This document shows, piece after piece, positions 33,917 through 43,208 of a DNA stretch of 64,000 nt (positions within the stretch are counted from its first letter, which is position 1; every line of letters starts with the position of its first letter). Source of the DNA: Bin5 sp963662575 (GTDB lineage: Bacteria > Chloroflexota > Anaerolineae > Caldilineales > Caldilineaceae); assembly GCA_963662575.1 (NCBI GenBank), contig OY759723.1, positions 2,418,001 to 2,482,000 on the forward strand, read 5' to 3'. The translations under genes were made by a program, and so were the position numbers. Under the pieces are notes generated by a model. That model ran no database searches. It was given only the letters and a program-made list of their open reading frames with translations, and had not been told where the DNA came from.

Positions 33917-34990
33917 CTACGCGGCAACCTGCACCTTTTCTCCCGTCTGCGCGCTCAGGTAGATTGCATCCAGCAGCTTCATAAAGGTTAGCGCGTCCTC
34001 CGGCGATACATCGGGCGGCTGCTCGCCGCGGATAGCTGCGGCAAAGTCGCGGATCTCCCCGTCAAAGTCCCCGCTGCCGTGCTCCGCGTGCTCATCTACA
34101 AAGGTGTCGCCTTCAGTATAGATTGCGCCCAACAGGCGTCGCGTGCCGGAACGTGTCTGACCCGTCGGCAGCCGGGTTGACTCGACTTCGATTGTCCCAG
34201 CGGTGCCCAGGACGCGCAAACGCAAGTCCCACGCCCGGTCCGCCCAGGTGGCAATGACCGCCGAAGTGTCCATCTGGATGGTGGTGCCGCCGGCGCAGCC
34301 CACCAGAAGACTAATGTAATCTTCGGAGTGGCGTTCTACTTTGAGCCGCGTGGGAAACGCGCTGTGACTGACGGCGAACGCCCATAACGGTTGCGGGCAG
34401 CCCATCAGATACCAGGCTTGGTCGAGGTAGTGCGAGCCGTGTTGCCCCAATGCGCCGCCCTTCAGGCCCCAGCGGTACAACCATTCCCGGCCGGGCGGCG
34501 GTTCATAGTCGACGCCTCGCTCAAGGTAATGATATTGGACGCGCGCATGGTAGACGCGCCCGATCTCGCCGTCAGCAATGAGTTGGCGGCTCTTCTTGTT
34601 TTCGGCCTCGTGACGCATGAAATATGAATAGACGAGCGTCTTTCCAGTGCTCGCAGCAACCGCATTGATCTCCTCGACATCCGCGGCGTTGAGCCCGTGC
34701 GGCTTCTGCACCAGCACATGCTTGCCAGCCCTAAGCGCGTCAATCACCATCGGTTTGCGCACATCGGGCGAGGTGGCGACGCCCACCGCGTCAACCTCGG
34801 CATCGGCCAGTAGCTCACGATAGTCTCCGTAGACCCTGGCGACATCGTTCTCTTGCGCCACGCGCCGCGCCAAATCCTGATTCAGATCGGCGACCGCCCA
34901 CGCAACCGTATCATCGCCCGCGTGCGCGCCCGCGACCCAAGCCCGACCGACCCGACAGCCGACAACGCCAATCCTGATCCTGTCTGACAT
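33917..34990 (-). CDS. Gfo/Idh/MocA-family oxidoreductase
   Basis: NAD(P)-dependent sugar or cyclitol dehydrogenase family, 357 residues. The N-terminal Rossmann region begins IRIGVVGCRVGRAWVAGAHAG; the EKP-type motif appears as VLVQKPHGLN (residues ~92-101). A C-terminal alpha/beta domain follows. It starts 4 bp after the stop of the phytanoyl-CoA-dioxygenase-like gene and so is cotranscribed with it; the pair may oxidise the same imported compound (inference). Confidence 0.88.
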   Translation of the reverse strand: MSDRIRIGVVGCRVGRAWVAGAHAGDDTVAWAVADLNQDLARRVAQENDVARVYGDYRELLADAEVDAVGVATSPDVRKPMVIDALRAGKHVLVQKPHGLNAADVEEINAVAASTGKTLVYSYFMRHEAENKKSRQLIADGEIGRVYHARVQYHYLERGVDYEPPPGREWLYRWGLKGGALGQHGSHYLDQAWYLMGCPQPLWAFAVSHSAFPTRLKVERHSEDYISLLVGCAGGTTIQMDTSAVIATWADRAWDLRLRVLGTAGTIEVESTRLPTGQTRSGTRRLLGAIYTEGDTFVDEHAEHGSGDFDGEIRDFAAAIRGEQPPDVSPEDALTFMKLLDAIYLSAQTGEKVQVAA

Positions 34991-34994
34991 AGCC

Positions 34995-35807
34995 CTACCC
35001 GCGAGCCGGTTCGGCCATTTCCTGACGCGCCTTGGCAGATAGCGCCGGCAGGTGGCTTTCGTGTTCCATTACCTGTTTCAAATGGCGCATCCTTGAAGGA
35101 GAGGCGGTACTGCGCATGATCTCGGAATGCATCTGATCCTTCCAGAAGCGGGCGCCGCCGGCAACGAACTTCTCCATTTCCTCAATCTCTGTGGGCGTTT
35201 CGCAGTGGGCGCAGCAATTGATCGTGAACATGCGCCGGTACGTGTTGCCGCCAAACGAAGAGTGCATCAGATTATGATTGAAGGCTACAACATCCCCCGG
35301 TTGCGTCTCCAGGGCGGCGTGCGGCACCATCTGCTGCGAAATCCCCCACAGATCGGCGGCCTCGCGTGCCTGCCGTGCCGACCAATCCTCCACGTCCACC
35401 CGGTGCGAGCCGGGGATCACGCGCAGACAGCCAGAATCAGATGTCAATGGATCGAGATAGAAGGCCACCTTCAGGTACTTGCCGATCGTGTGGAAGCCGT
35501 CACTGTGCCAGCGCGTATCGCCGGTGTAGAAGTTGCCGTCACCGCCGAGGTAGTTGAAATCTTCCCCCAGGATGCTGCTTATCAGTCCGTCGATGCTGGG
35601 GTGATCCAGCAGCGTGCACAGGCGCTCTCTCTGATCGATGAAGGGCACGATGCAGGACCGCTGCGTGCCATCATGCACCTGTTCGCTGGCCTCGAAGATG
35701 GCTTCAAAATCCTCGATTATCCAGCCGACCTCCTCCTTCATCAGGCCGGGAAAATGGAGATAGCCGAAGGTCTCAAAGAACTGGAGCTGCTGTGGGCTGA
35801 GTTTCAT
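34995..35807 (-). CDS. Phytanoyl-CoA dioxygenase family protein
   Basis: Fe(II)/2-oxoglutarate oxygenase, 270 residues from ATG 35807. CAGGAG 9-14 bp upstream decides this start over ATG 35855. HxD motif in TRWHSDGFH, distal His in NHNLMHSSFGGN, then RRMFTINCC. Closely related to the 33000-33842 protein, including the AEPARG-like C-terminus. First gene of a two-gene - strand operon with the Gfo/Idh enzyme; MITE copy 2 lies 97 bp upstream of its start. Confidence 0.88.
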   Translation of the reverse strand: MKLSPQQLQFFETFGYLHFPGLMKEEVGWIIEDFEAIFEASEQVHDGTQRSCIVPFIDQRERLCTLLDHPSIDGLISSILGEDFNYLGGDGNFYTGDTRWHSDGFHTIGKYLKVAFYLDPLTSDSGCLRVIPGSHRVDVEDWSARQAREAADLWGISQQMVPHAALETQPGDVVAFNHNLMHSSFGGNTYRRMFTINCCAHCETPTEIEEMEKFVAGGARFWKDQMHSEIMRSTASPSRMRHLKQVMEHESHLPALSAKARQEMAEPARG

Positions 35808-35904
35808 CAGTTCGTCTCCTGAGAAGCGTGACTCTATCTTATGGGATGCCGCCAATTGTATGAATGATAATTCATTTGTCCGTGTTGGCGAACATCCTTT
35901 TTTC

Positions 35905-36196
35905 GAAACTACTCAGCCACTACTAATTTGCGATCCTGAATGAGGGGCGCGAAGGTGCTCTCTCGACTCTCTACTCTTCTATGGGCGGTCGGCCGCAAGC
36001 GGCCTCCCTTGTGCAGGGGCTCCGCCCCCGCAACGCCCCCGTCCAAAACCACCGCTCACCGACCGTGTCTGCGCATTCCAGCAGTGTCGCTCCAGCAACC
36101 TGTCTGCCGCCAACCGAATACGCAATCAGATCGCCTGAGTGGCGGCACGGATAAAGGACTGGTCAAGGCAAACACTGTCTCTGGCTAAGTAGTTAC
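35905..36196 (+). mobile_element. 292-bp MITE-like element, copy 2
   Basis: Same length and orientation as the copy at 15642-15933, and clearly similar throughout, with scattered substitutions and small indels. Terminal repeats GAAACTACTCAGCC (35905-35918) and GGCTAAGTAGTTAC (36183-36196) are imperfect inverted repeats. The flanks CTTTTTTC (35897-35904) and CATTTTTC (36197-36204) match at 7 of 8, consistent with an aged 8-bp target duplication. It fills most of the 519-bp gap between the PhyH start and the LLM gene; the rest of that gap shows no gene. Confidence 0.82.
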
Positions 36197-36326
36197 CATT
36201 TTTCTATCACAACTGCAGGGGAGTGTCTGACTTCCCTGGTCAACAGTCAGCCCTGATTTGCCCGCCGCGCAATAGGTCTCCTGACTCGGCGTCGCCGGGA
36301 TTTGGCGGAGTTAGATCCTGCGCGTC

Positions 36327-37427
36327 TTAAGCGACAGCTTTGTTCAGCGCTGGCATTAGCTCGGTCGCGAACAGTTCAAGGTTGCGAACCCAGCTCGCCT
36401 TGTCGTCCCAGTCAAAGCCCATCAGCACCAGAGTGCCGAACGGTCCGCTCTCCTCCATCAGCGCCAGCAACCGTTCCAGCACATGATCAACGTCGCCGGC
36501 GATGATCTGCTCCGACATCCAGTAATCCATGTTGCAGTCCGCGTTCGACATCTCCAGGTCCCGCTTGAGAACGTCCCGGCCCCGGGTTTTATCCATGAGG
36601 TAGGCGAGGTACTCGAAGTTTTGCCCCACCGAGTTCGTCCGCGCACGCGCGACCGCTTCTTCAGTCGTATCGGCCAGGAATATGGCCCTCGCTACCCTCC
36701 AGTCGGCTCTATCCGGCTGTCGACCCGCCTCGACCGCACTGTTCTCGTAAGTCTCCCAGTTGTTCGCCAGAACGTTGCCGGCCGCCAGCGCAGCCGAAAA
36801 CGGCGCGAATCCGTACTGTCCCGCCAGTTTCAGGCTGTAAGAATCGCGGGTTATACCCGGCATGAGAATTGGGGGATGGGGCTGCTGCAACGGCTTGTGG
36901 ATAAACCCGATCTGGCTCACATCGTCGACGTTATCCTTGAGCGAGAACTGCCAGAACTGGCCTTCGTGCTCGTAAGGCGGATCAGTCGCCCATAGCTTCA
37001 ACATGACGTCAATGGCCTCTACCGTCATCCTGCCGCCGTCTTTCGGATGCTGGCCGTAGAGCTCAAAATCTGTACTCGTGCCGCTGGGACCTAAGCAAAG
37101 GTTGAGCCGCCCATGGGCCAGGTGATCGAGAAAAGCAAGCCGCGAAGCCAAATAGGCCGGATGATGCAGATTGACGCAGATCGGCGCCGGTCCGAAGCGA
37201 ATACGCTTCGTCACCCCCAGCGCGCGCCCGATAAAGACCTCCGGCACGACAACGGACTCGTACTTCATCGTGTGGTGCTCGCCAATCCAGAATTCATCAT
37301 ACCCCAGTTCATCTGCCAGCACGGCTAGCTCAATATCCTCGTCATAGCTCTGCGCCAGCGGCTTCTCCGGCGGATGGAACGGCATGATGAAAATTCCCGA
37401 TTTGATCGGCTGTCCATTTGTCGTCAT
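36327..37427 (-). CDS. LLM-class flavin-dependent oxidoreductase
   Basis: Luciferase-like FMN/F420-type monooxygenase family, 366 residues, cytoplasmic. Features: FMPFHPPEKP at the N-terminus, ELGYDEFWIGEHH (residues ~40-52), RIRFGPAPICVNLHHP, and LCLGPSGTSTDFELYG. ATG 37427 follows GGAAG. The substrate is not predictable from sequence. It is the last gene of a - strand run with two propeller-type proteins upstream (45 bp gap). Confidence 0.87.
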   Translation of the reverse strand: MTTNGQPIKSGIFIMPFHPPEKPLAQSYDEDIELAVLADELGYDEFWIGEHHTMKYESVVVPEVFIGRALGVTKRIRFGPAPICVNLHHPAYLASRLAFLDHLAHGRLNLCLGPSGTSTDFELYGQHPKDGGRMTVEAIDVMLKLWATDPPYEHEGQFWQFSLKDNVDDVSQIGFIHKPLQQPHPPILMPGITRDSYSLKLAGQYGFAPFSAALAAGNVLANNWETYENSAVEAGRQPDRADWRVARAIFLADTTEEAVARARTNSVGQNFEYLAYLMDKTRGRDVLKRDLEMSNADCNMDYWMSEQIIAGDVDHVLERLLALMEESGPFGTLVLMGFDWDDKASWVRNLELFATELMPALNKAVA

Positions 37428-37472
37428 AATCCGTACTTCCTTTCAGTTGGCTGTTGGCAGTCCCGCGATTCC

Positions 37473-38939
37473 CTACTCGTTCTCCGCCGTCTTGACACGG
37501 AAACTGTATAGTTGGGCAGTATCCAGATGAAAACGCAGACGCAAAGGCTGGTCTGCTGGCAGCCGCTGGTTATCCTGCCAGCGTACAACATGGCGTACAC
37601 TGTCCGTGCAGACCGCCGTGCAGTCCTGGCTTGAGAACCCCGGCAGGGTCTCGCCGGCAGGAGATAGGAGTTCGACCGCCAGGCTGCCTTGCGAGGCATC
37701 TGCATTGACCACGAGCTGCCCGGACGGCAGGTTAAGCGGAACCGTCTCGACGGTCCCACCAAAATGCCCCGCGTCAAGCGAGACGAAGCCGTCCAACCGC
37801 CACGAGGCGCGGGCGATGGTAACTGTCTTCGGCGGCATCGGGCCGCCGTGCATTGTGTTGATGGCGGTATAGTAGTGCCAGACCTCGTCGCCATGGACGA
37901 TGGGCCGGTCGGCAGAACAGAGAATGCAGCCGGCGTCGAAGCTGCCCGGCTCGCCGCGGGGAATGATGGGAGAGCGGTCGGCGAAACGTTCCCATGTGCG
38001 CCCGTCACGGCTATGCGCCAGTTGCGCCTCGATCGGCCCATCCCAGGGGCTCTGCTCTGCACCTACCTCCTGACCTCTCATGTCGCGGTAAACGTTGAAA
38101 ACGGGCAGAAAGCCGAGAAACTGACGCCCATAAACGAAGCCCGCCATGCCGTAGAATTCGCCCCGCTGTTCAGGATCCTGGATCCAGGCATCGTCCTGTT
38201 CATCGCTGACGATGATTAGTTCCGGCTCCGACCAGTCCAGGAAGTTCCGGCTGGTGCATACGGCAATCAGCCGGCGGTCGAATCCGCCAACGTCGCCCCA
38301 GCGCCGGTGGAAGGCGAAGTACTCGCCCTTATGGCGGTCGTGCGCCACCGTGATCGTTTCCAGCGTCTCGGTCGAATTCATCAGTATTGGATTGACATCG
38401 TACTCGTTCCAGATCAGGCCGTCGGCAGAGTGGGCAACCCAGTAGCCAAACTGCTCGCGGCTCCAGTCCCAGGCCGCCATCTTGTAGCGCTCCGACGGGT
38501 CGGCCGTTTCATCAACGATCACGGTGGGGCTATGCTTATCGAAGATGAGGATATTGTTTGCGCGCGAGCCGTCAAATTCATGCAGGCCGAGTTCCGGTTT
38601 TTCCCAGTTGATGCCGTCCGTGGAGGTGGCGTAGAGGATCATATCCCCCTGGCGTTCGCGCAGGCCGGGCGCACGGTGCTGATGCCCGCGGCCAAGGCGC
38701 GTCAGATACCACATGCGAAACTGCTGTGTGTCGGCATCATAATGGACCGTACCGTAGATGTAGATCCGGTTTCCCTCCCACGGTTGATCCGGCACGACCA
38801 CCGGCTGCTCCAGCTTTTTCGCCGGATGGAGCGTGCGCACGACGCCGCGTTTGGCGCTGACGAGGGCGTCATCGACGAAGAGCTGAGTCTCCGAGCCGAT
38901 GGAGTGCGCTTGATTCTGGTCCGCGTTCTGAGAGCCCAT
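37473..38939 (-). CDS. Five-bladed-propeller glycosidase-like protein (paralogue A)
   Basis: 488 residues, no signal peptide. Sequence pattern resembles the arabinanase/levansucrase/invertase-like propeller fold: SIGSETQLFVDDALV at the N-terminus, repeated blades with FRMWY, ILYATSTDGINWEKPELGL, WVAHSADGLIW and LAHSRDGRTWERF, then a C-terminal beta-sandwich ending LRLRFHLDTAQLYSFRV. Probably a glycoside hydrolase or carbohydrate-binding protein, but no catalytic residue can be assigned safely. ATG 38939 follows AGGAGG. Very similar to the protein at 45967-47493 across its full length. Confidence 0.72.
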   Translation of the reverse strand: MGSQNADQNQAHSIGSETQLFVDDALVSAKRGVVRTLHPAKKLEQPVVVPDQPWEGNRIYIYGTVHYDADTQQFRMWYLTRLGRGHQHRAPGLRERQGDMILYATSTDGINWEKPELGLHEFDGSRANNILIFDKHSPTVIVDETADPSERYKMAAWDWSREQFGYWVAHSADGLIWNEYDVNPILMNSTETLETITVAHDRHKGEYFAFHRRWGDVGGFDRRLIAVCTSRNFLDWSEPELIIVSDEQDDAWIQDPEQRGEFYGMAGFVYGRQFLGFLPVFNVYRDMRGQEVGAEQSPWDGPIEAQLAHSRDGRTWERFADRSPIIPRGEPGSFDAGCILCSADRPIVHGDEVWHYYTAINTMHGGPMPPKTVTIARASWRLDGFVSLDAGHFGGTVETVPLNLPSGQLVVNADASQGSLAVELLSPAGETLPGFSSQDCTAVCTDSVRHVVRWQDNQRLPADQPLRLRFHLDTAQLYSFRVKTAENE

Positions 38940-38970
38940 CTACTTTCCTCCTGGCGGCCGCGAGCGCCGA

Positions 38971-40503
38971 TTAGCCGTTGTCGACAAACTGAAAGGAGTA
39001 CAACTTACAACCGTTCATCATGAAGCGCAAGCGCACCACGCGTCCCGCCAGTTCCCCGACATGTGCACCGCCCGCCCAGGTCGCCAAATGGCGAACCGAA
39101 TTGCCGTTCACTTCGTCGGCTTCGTCCATGCTATAACCCTCAATCGGTGTGCCGTCATCGTCCTCGATCTGAACCCGAATTGCCCCGCCCGCGCTCGTGT
39201 CTGCGTTGAGCGCCAACCGTTCGCCGCGAAAACGCAGCGGCACGGTGACCAGCTCGCCGCCCTCATAAGGAGCATCGGCCGAAATGAAGCCGTCCAATCG
39301 CAGCCGCGCGCGGAAGTATGCCCCCCGCTTGAGCGCGACTCCCTCGCTGATTCCATAGCGGAAGCCGCCATAATATATCCACAACTCATCGCCGACCTGC
39401 ACCGGCTGCGTGAAGGCGTAGATCATCCTGGAATCACCGGCATCCCGCGGCCCCAGCCGCAGGAACGGGTTGCGTCCCCCGGCCCGCTGCCACCTGATCC
39501 CGTCGCGGCTGGTGGCGAGCTGAACGTCGACCGTATCCGGGAAGCCGCCCATCTTCTCCTGGTCTCTCCCTTCAGCCGGAAACGGATTCGCAGACCAGTG
39601 CCACCAGACCTCAGGCAACGCGAGGTAAGCGTCCGAAGTCCCCGGGTATTTGAAGACACAATTGCCGTGAAAGTCCATGATCTGCCGGCTTTCTCGCTGG
39701 CGCTTCACCGGCAGCGCAAGATCGACCTCGTCCGCACCCAATACGTGCCCCATATCCTCCCACTGTTCAAAGTCCGGCGACACCAGCCGCCGCACCGCTC
39801 GGTATCGGTCCCCGCGGCTATCCGCGGTCCACAGGCGGGAATAGCCCACATACTGTTGGATTCTTTCATCCCAGAAGACCACGTTCAGGCAATCGCAAGG
39901 GCCCGGTAACGGGTAGTTCCCGCAAGCCGTCCAGCGCAGGCCGTCAGGAGAACAGAAACCGGTCAAGCCAGACTTGCCTTCCTCACCGACCTTGATCTCG
40001 CTCCAGAGTTTGTACCGGCTCTGCGGGGGCGCGGTCGGGTCCACGAAGACCGTGCCGGCGTTCCAGCCGGCCTGCTGCACCGGATCGTGCCCTACCGGTC
40101 CCAGGATGTTGTTATCCCCGCTGCCGCGGTATTCCACTAAGCCGAGATTGGGGCGCTCCCAATGGACGCCGTCGGTCGACTCAGCGTAGCAAAGCCGTCC
40201 CCGCGTATGCTTCCAGAAAAGTCTCCCATCCTCCGCCGTCCCCGCCACCGGCAATTCCACCCCCGCCGGCGGGTCCCACTCATACGCCAGATACCAGAGT
40301 CGAAAAACATCCCCCTCCCGCATCACGGTCGCATAAGGGTGGATGCGGTACTCCCACGGCGCCTCCGGCAGGAAGACCGGTTCGTGGTCCTGGTATGGCG
40401 CGTTCATGGTCAGGCTAACGTTTTTCATCGACGAGATCGGCGCTTCGTCGATGAATAGCTCTTTGTGGCTGCCGATGTCATGTACTTCGTCTGTGTGGCT
40501 CAT
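38971..40503 (-). CDS. Five-bladed-propeller glycosidase-like protein (paralogue B)
   Basis: 510 residues. Shares the family opening DIGSHKELFIDEAPIS, the FRLWYLAYEW blade, CYAESTDGVHWERPNLGL, LATSRDGIRWQRAGG, GFISADAPYEGGELVTVP and a C-terminal sandwich ending LRFMMNGCKLYSFQ. More distant from paralogue A than paralogue D is. It lies 31 bp upstream of paralogue A and 53 bp downstream of mcrC, all on the - strand. Substrate unknown. Confidence 0.72.
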   Translation of the reverse strand: MSHTDEVHDIGSHKELFIDEAPISSMKNVSLTMNAPYQDHEPVFLPEAPWEYRIHPYATVMREGDVFRLWYLAYEWDPPAGVELPVAGTAEDGRLFWKHTRGRLCYAESTDGVHWERPNLGLVEYRGSGDNNILGPVGHDPVQQAGWNAGTVFVDPTAPPQSRYKLWSEIKVGEEGKSGLTGFCSPDGLRWTACGNYPLPGPCDCLNVVFWDERIQQYVGYSRLWTADSRGDRYRAVRRLVSPDFEQWEDMGHVLGADEVDLALPVKRQRESRQIMDFHGNCVFKYPGTSDAYLALPEVWWHWSANPFPAEGRDQEKMGGFPDTVDVQLATSRDGIRWQRAGGRNPFLRLGPRDAGDSRMIYAFTQPVQVGDELWIYYGGFRYGISEGVALKRGAYFRARLRLDGFISADAPYEGGELVTVPLRFRGERLALNADTSAGGAIRVQIEDDDGTPIEGYSMDEADEVNGNSVRHLATWAGGAHVGELAGRVVRLRFMMNGCKLYSFQFVDNG

Positions 40504-40556
40504 ATTGGCCCATCTTAACTCTTGATAAGTGGCTAGTGGACGATTTCTGTCGCTGG

Positions 40557-41795
40557 CTATTCTGCGCTGGCTTTGTCGGCATCATGTTTAGCAAGCGCTT
40601 CCGCGCGTAGTGACTCTATCATTCGAGCCAGAGTACTGACACTGGCTCGAATTCTATCAAGGGACCCGTGCAGGTCGAGTGCTGCGAACTTCAACTGCTT
40701 TCCGGCGTGTCGGACTGTGTGCGTCGTAATGTTGGTCCCGCCCTGGGCGTAGATGAGCAATCCACCTGGCAAATTCAGGGCGGTAGCGTAAGATAGCAAC
40801 TGATACAGGTCGGCGTTGGGAACTCCGCCATTGTCGAGGCTCTTGTACTTGGCATCACCTACAAATGAACAAGTGTCGCTGTCTTCCCAACACGAAAGGT
40901 CGGGCTTAAACCACACCTTCTTGTCATCGTCGAACCAGGCGCCTCTCTCTGCTCGAAGAGTTATCCCTGAGCCAGCGAGTTGCTCCCGCAAGGCCTGCGT
41001 CACGAACTCCTGAAACAAATAATTCATGTCGACCAGAAACCCGTTCGCGCGCACATCTCCGTGCTCGGCCTCGAACTCGCTGTGCAGCAGGATCAAGCGC
41101 GCCAGACCTACGACATGTCGATAATGTTCGTTGAGCCGGTCAAAGCGCACTTCCGGGACGCGCCCCTGCCGGAACTCCAGCAGCGATACGTTGTCAAGGA
41201 TCGCGGCGATCCAGCCAAGGTCTCGGCGTGCCTTTGACGAGCGCAAGGTCATGCGACGGAGTCGGACCGCGGCCGCCTTAACCAGCCGATTGGCGAGGAT
41301 GTCCTCGGTGAACTCGTCGAAGCGCAATTCGACCGGCAGGGGGATACCGTAGCGACGTCGTATCTGCTCGTCAAAGCGGATGCGCCCTCGCACGGTGTGC
41401 AATGCCTCCTCTTCGGACTGGTATCCGCGCAGCAGCCCTCGCGCGAACGTACTGCGGGCGGCTTGAGTCAAGGCGAGTGCCAGTATGTCGGGCAGCGTCT
41501 CGGAATCTTTAAAGTCGAACAGTTCTTCTCTGATTTCGAGCTTTCCTATGGCATAGCAGGCCAACGACAGCAACTTTGACATTTCAATCTTGGGATTTAT
41601 GAGTATAGGAATACCGTTAATTTCTAGCGCGCCGACGATTGAACCTGGCGTGAGGCTATAGTTGTCTTTGGTACCACGGATCGGTTCGATTGAGAGATGG
41701 AGCGTTTTCGAAACCCGCAACAATGCATCAAGTTGGTCAGCCGTGAGCTTATGGTCGCTGGTGACGTACTCCTGAAGATCGATCTTGTTCATCAT
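40557..41795 (-). CDS. mcrC: McrC nuclease subunit of an McrBC-type restriction system
   Basis: 412 residues. McrC supplies the DNA-cleaving subunit of the modification-dependent McrBC system. A PD-(D/E)xK nuclease core is visible as WFKPDLSCWE ... FVGDAKYK (residues ~308-333), preceded by GRIRFDEQIRRR and FDEFTEDILANRLVKAA, both typical of McrC. The start overlaps the mcrB stop by 4 bp. The gene is intact, but its partner mcrB is interrupted by an IS element, so cleavage is probably lost unless a start inside mcrB still gives a working ATPase. Confidence 0.88.
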   Translation of the reverse strand: MMNKIDLQEYVTSDHKLTADQLDALLRVSKTLHLSIEPIRGTKDNYSLTPGSIVGALEINGIPILINPKIEMSKLLSLACYAIGKLEIREELFDFKDSETLPDILALALTQAARSTFARGLLRGYQSEEEALHTVRGRIRFDEQIRRRYGIPLPVELRFDEFTEDILANRLVKAAAVRLRRMTLRSSKARRDLGWIAAILDNVSLLEFRQGRVPEVRFDRLNEHYRHVVGLARLILLHSEFEAEHGDVRANGFLVDMNYLFQEFVTQALREQLAGSGITLRAERGAWFDDDKKVWFKPDLSCWEDSDTCSFVGDAKYKSLDNGGVPNADLYQLLSYATALNLPGGLLIYAQGGTNITTHTVRHAGKQLKFAALDLHGSLDRIRASVSTLARMIESLRAEALAKHDADKASAE

Positions 41796-43208
41796 TCTAT
41801 TCTGCCGTCTTCGCCATTTGCGCTCTTCCCTGGTTGCTTTGAGTTCTGTCTATGTGTCTGATCGGCTTTTTCTTTCAGTTTGTCAAAATGGAACTCTTTG
41901 ATTCGGTCGTCGTCTCCAAAAAGACGCTCTTCTATATATGGACGGACGCTATGCTTCCAGATGCGGCAGGCGGTTTCTTCATCGAGGTGCTTCTTCATAA
42001 AGTAGCTTGGACCGATGGCGGCGTGTCTGTCTTTCTCCAAGAGCCTGTTCGCCTCTTCAACGAGATCGGCGACCCATAGCATTTCGTTGAGTTCATTCTG
42101 TTCAAGCCAACGGCGAAGCACTCCCTTAACCGGCTCGTCGTCCGGGTGGAACTCCACAAAGTAGAAGCGGCGACGAAGCGCCAAGTCAACCAGCGCGATC
42201 GAGCGGTCTGCCGTATTCATCGTCCCGATAATGTATAGGTTGTTGGGAAGCGAGAAATCTTCTTCGCCTTCCCGTTGGTATTGCATTCGAATCTCTTTGT
42301 CGCGGTATTCCAATAGGAAGTATGACTCCCCAAACACTTTGGCGATATTACCGCGGTTGATTTCATCAATGATGAGGAAGTGCTTCACTTCTGGCACTGT
42401 TTCTGCGTCGGCTCGTGCCTTCTTTGCTGCCAGGAGCAGCGGTCCGTCCTGCAGAGTGAAACCGGCCTGCCCATTTACGGACTCAGGGCGGAAACCGCGT
42501 ACGAAATCCTCGTAGGCGTAGGAAGGATGAAATTGTACCAGCGTGACCCGGTCTTTCGACCCCGCGAGGCAATTCGCAAGCGCCTGCGCAACGTAGGTCT
42601 TTCCCGTTCCCGGCGGCCCCTGAAAAATTATTTGGCGCTTATCCATTAGGAGTTTTTCCATCTCACTGAAGAATGATAAAGGAAAAAGCAGGCTGTCGGC
42701 GAGTTCAGTGAGTGATGGCAGATCCCTTCCACTTCTCTCTGTTTTCTCCTTCGGAGGGCTGTTCCCTTTGACCGTTCCCTCTTTTAGTCGTTTCTCCACT
42801 CGACCACTGATCTGCCACACCACAGATTGGGCTGCAAGCCGGTTTCGGTATGGCCAGTCTAGCCCTCTCCTCTCTGCTTCCACAAGGAAATGGTCAAGGA
42901 ATCCTAGAGCATGTTCGTACAGCGAGGCTTCGCCAGAGCCGCTCTCTGGCTTGTCGTATCCGGTGAACTCATATGCGTCACTGAATTTTCCCTTTCTAAA
43001 TGGAGGAAACTCTTCAGCATTCAGGCCCATAAGCAGCGCGGAGGCGATTGTAGCTCGAGTTCCTGAACCGCTTATTACGTCGCTGGTAAAAACCTGACAA
43101 AAAGAGTGAATCCTTTCATGAATCGACGCGTCGTCAGCCTCAAGGTCGGTTGTCCAGATCGCCCGGAGCGCCTCTAACGCGGAATCTGGCCGATCTAGGT
43201 ACCAACTA
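41792..43208 (-). pseudogene. mcrB: mcrB 3' part (AAA+ GTPase/ATPase), separated by IS insertion
   Basis: Carries the complete motor: Walker A GPPGTGKTYVAQAL, Walker B FLIIDEINRGNIAKVFGE, and IGTMNTADRSIALVDLALRRRF with the finger arginines. The frame is open from the IS edge at 43208, through ATG 43030, to the stop; before that ATG it encodes SWYLDRPDSALEALRAIW and further family-like sequence, so the first ~58 residues of this part are not translated from 43030. Removing the IS and one target duplicate joins this frame to the fragment at 44207-44455, giving a 548-residue protein. Its base composition is less GC-rich than its neighbours, suggesting the locus was acquired. Confidence 0.88.
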
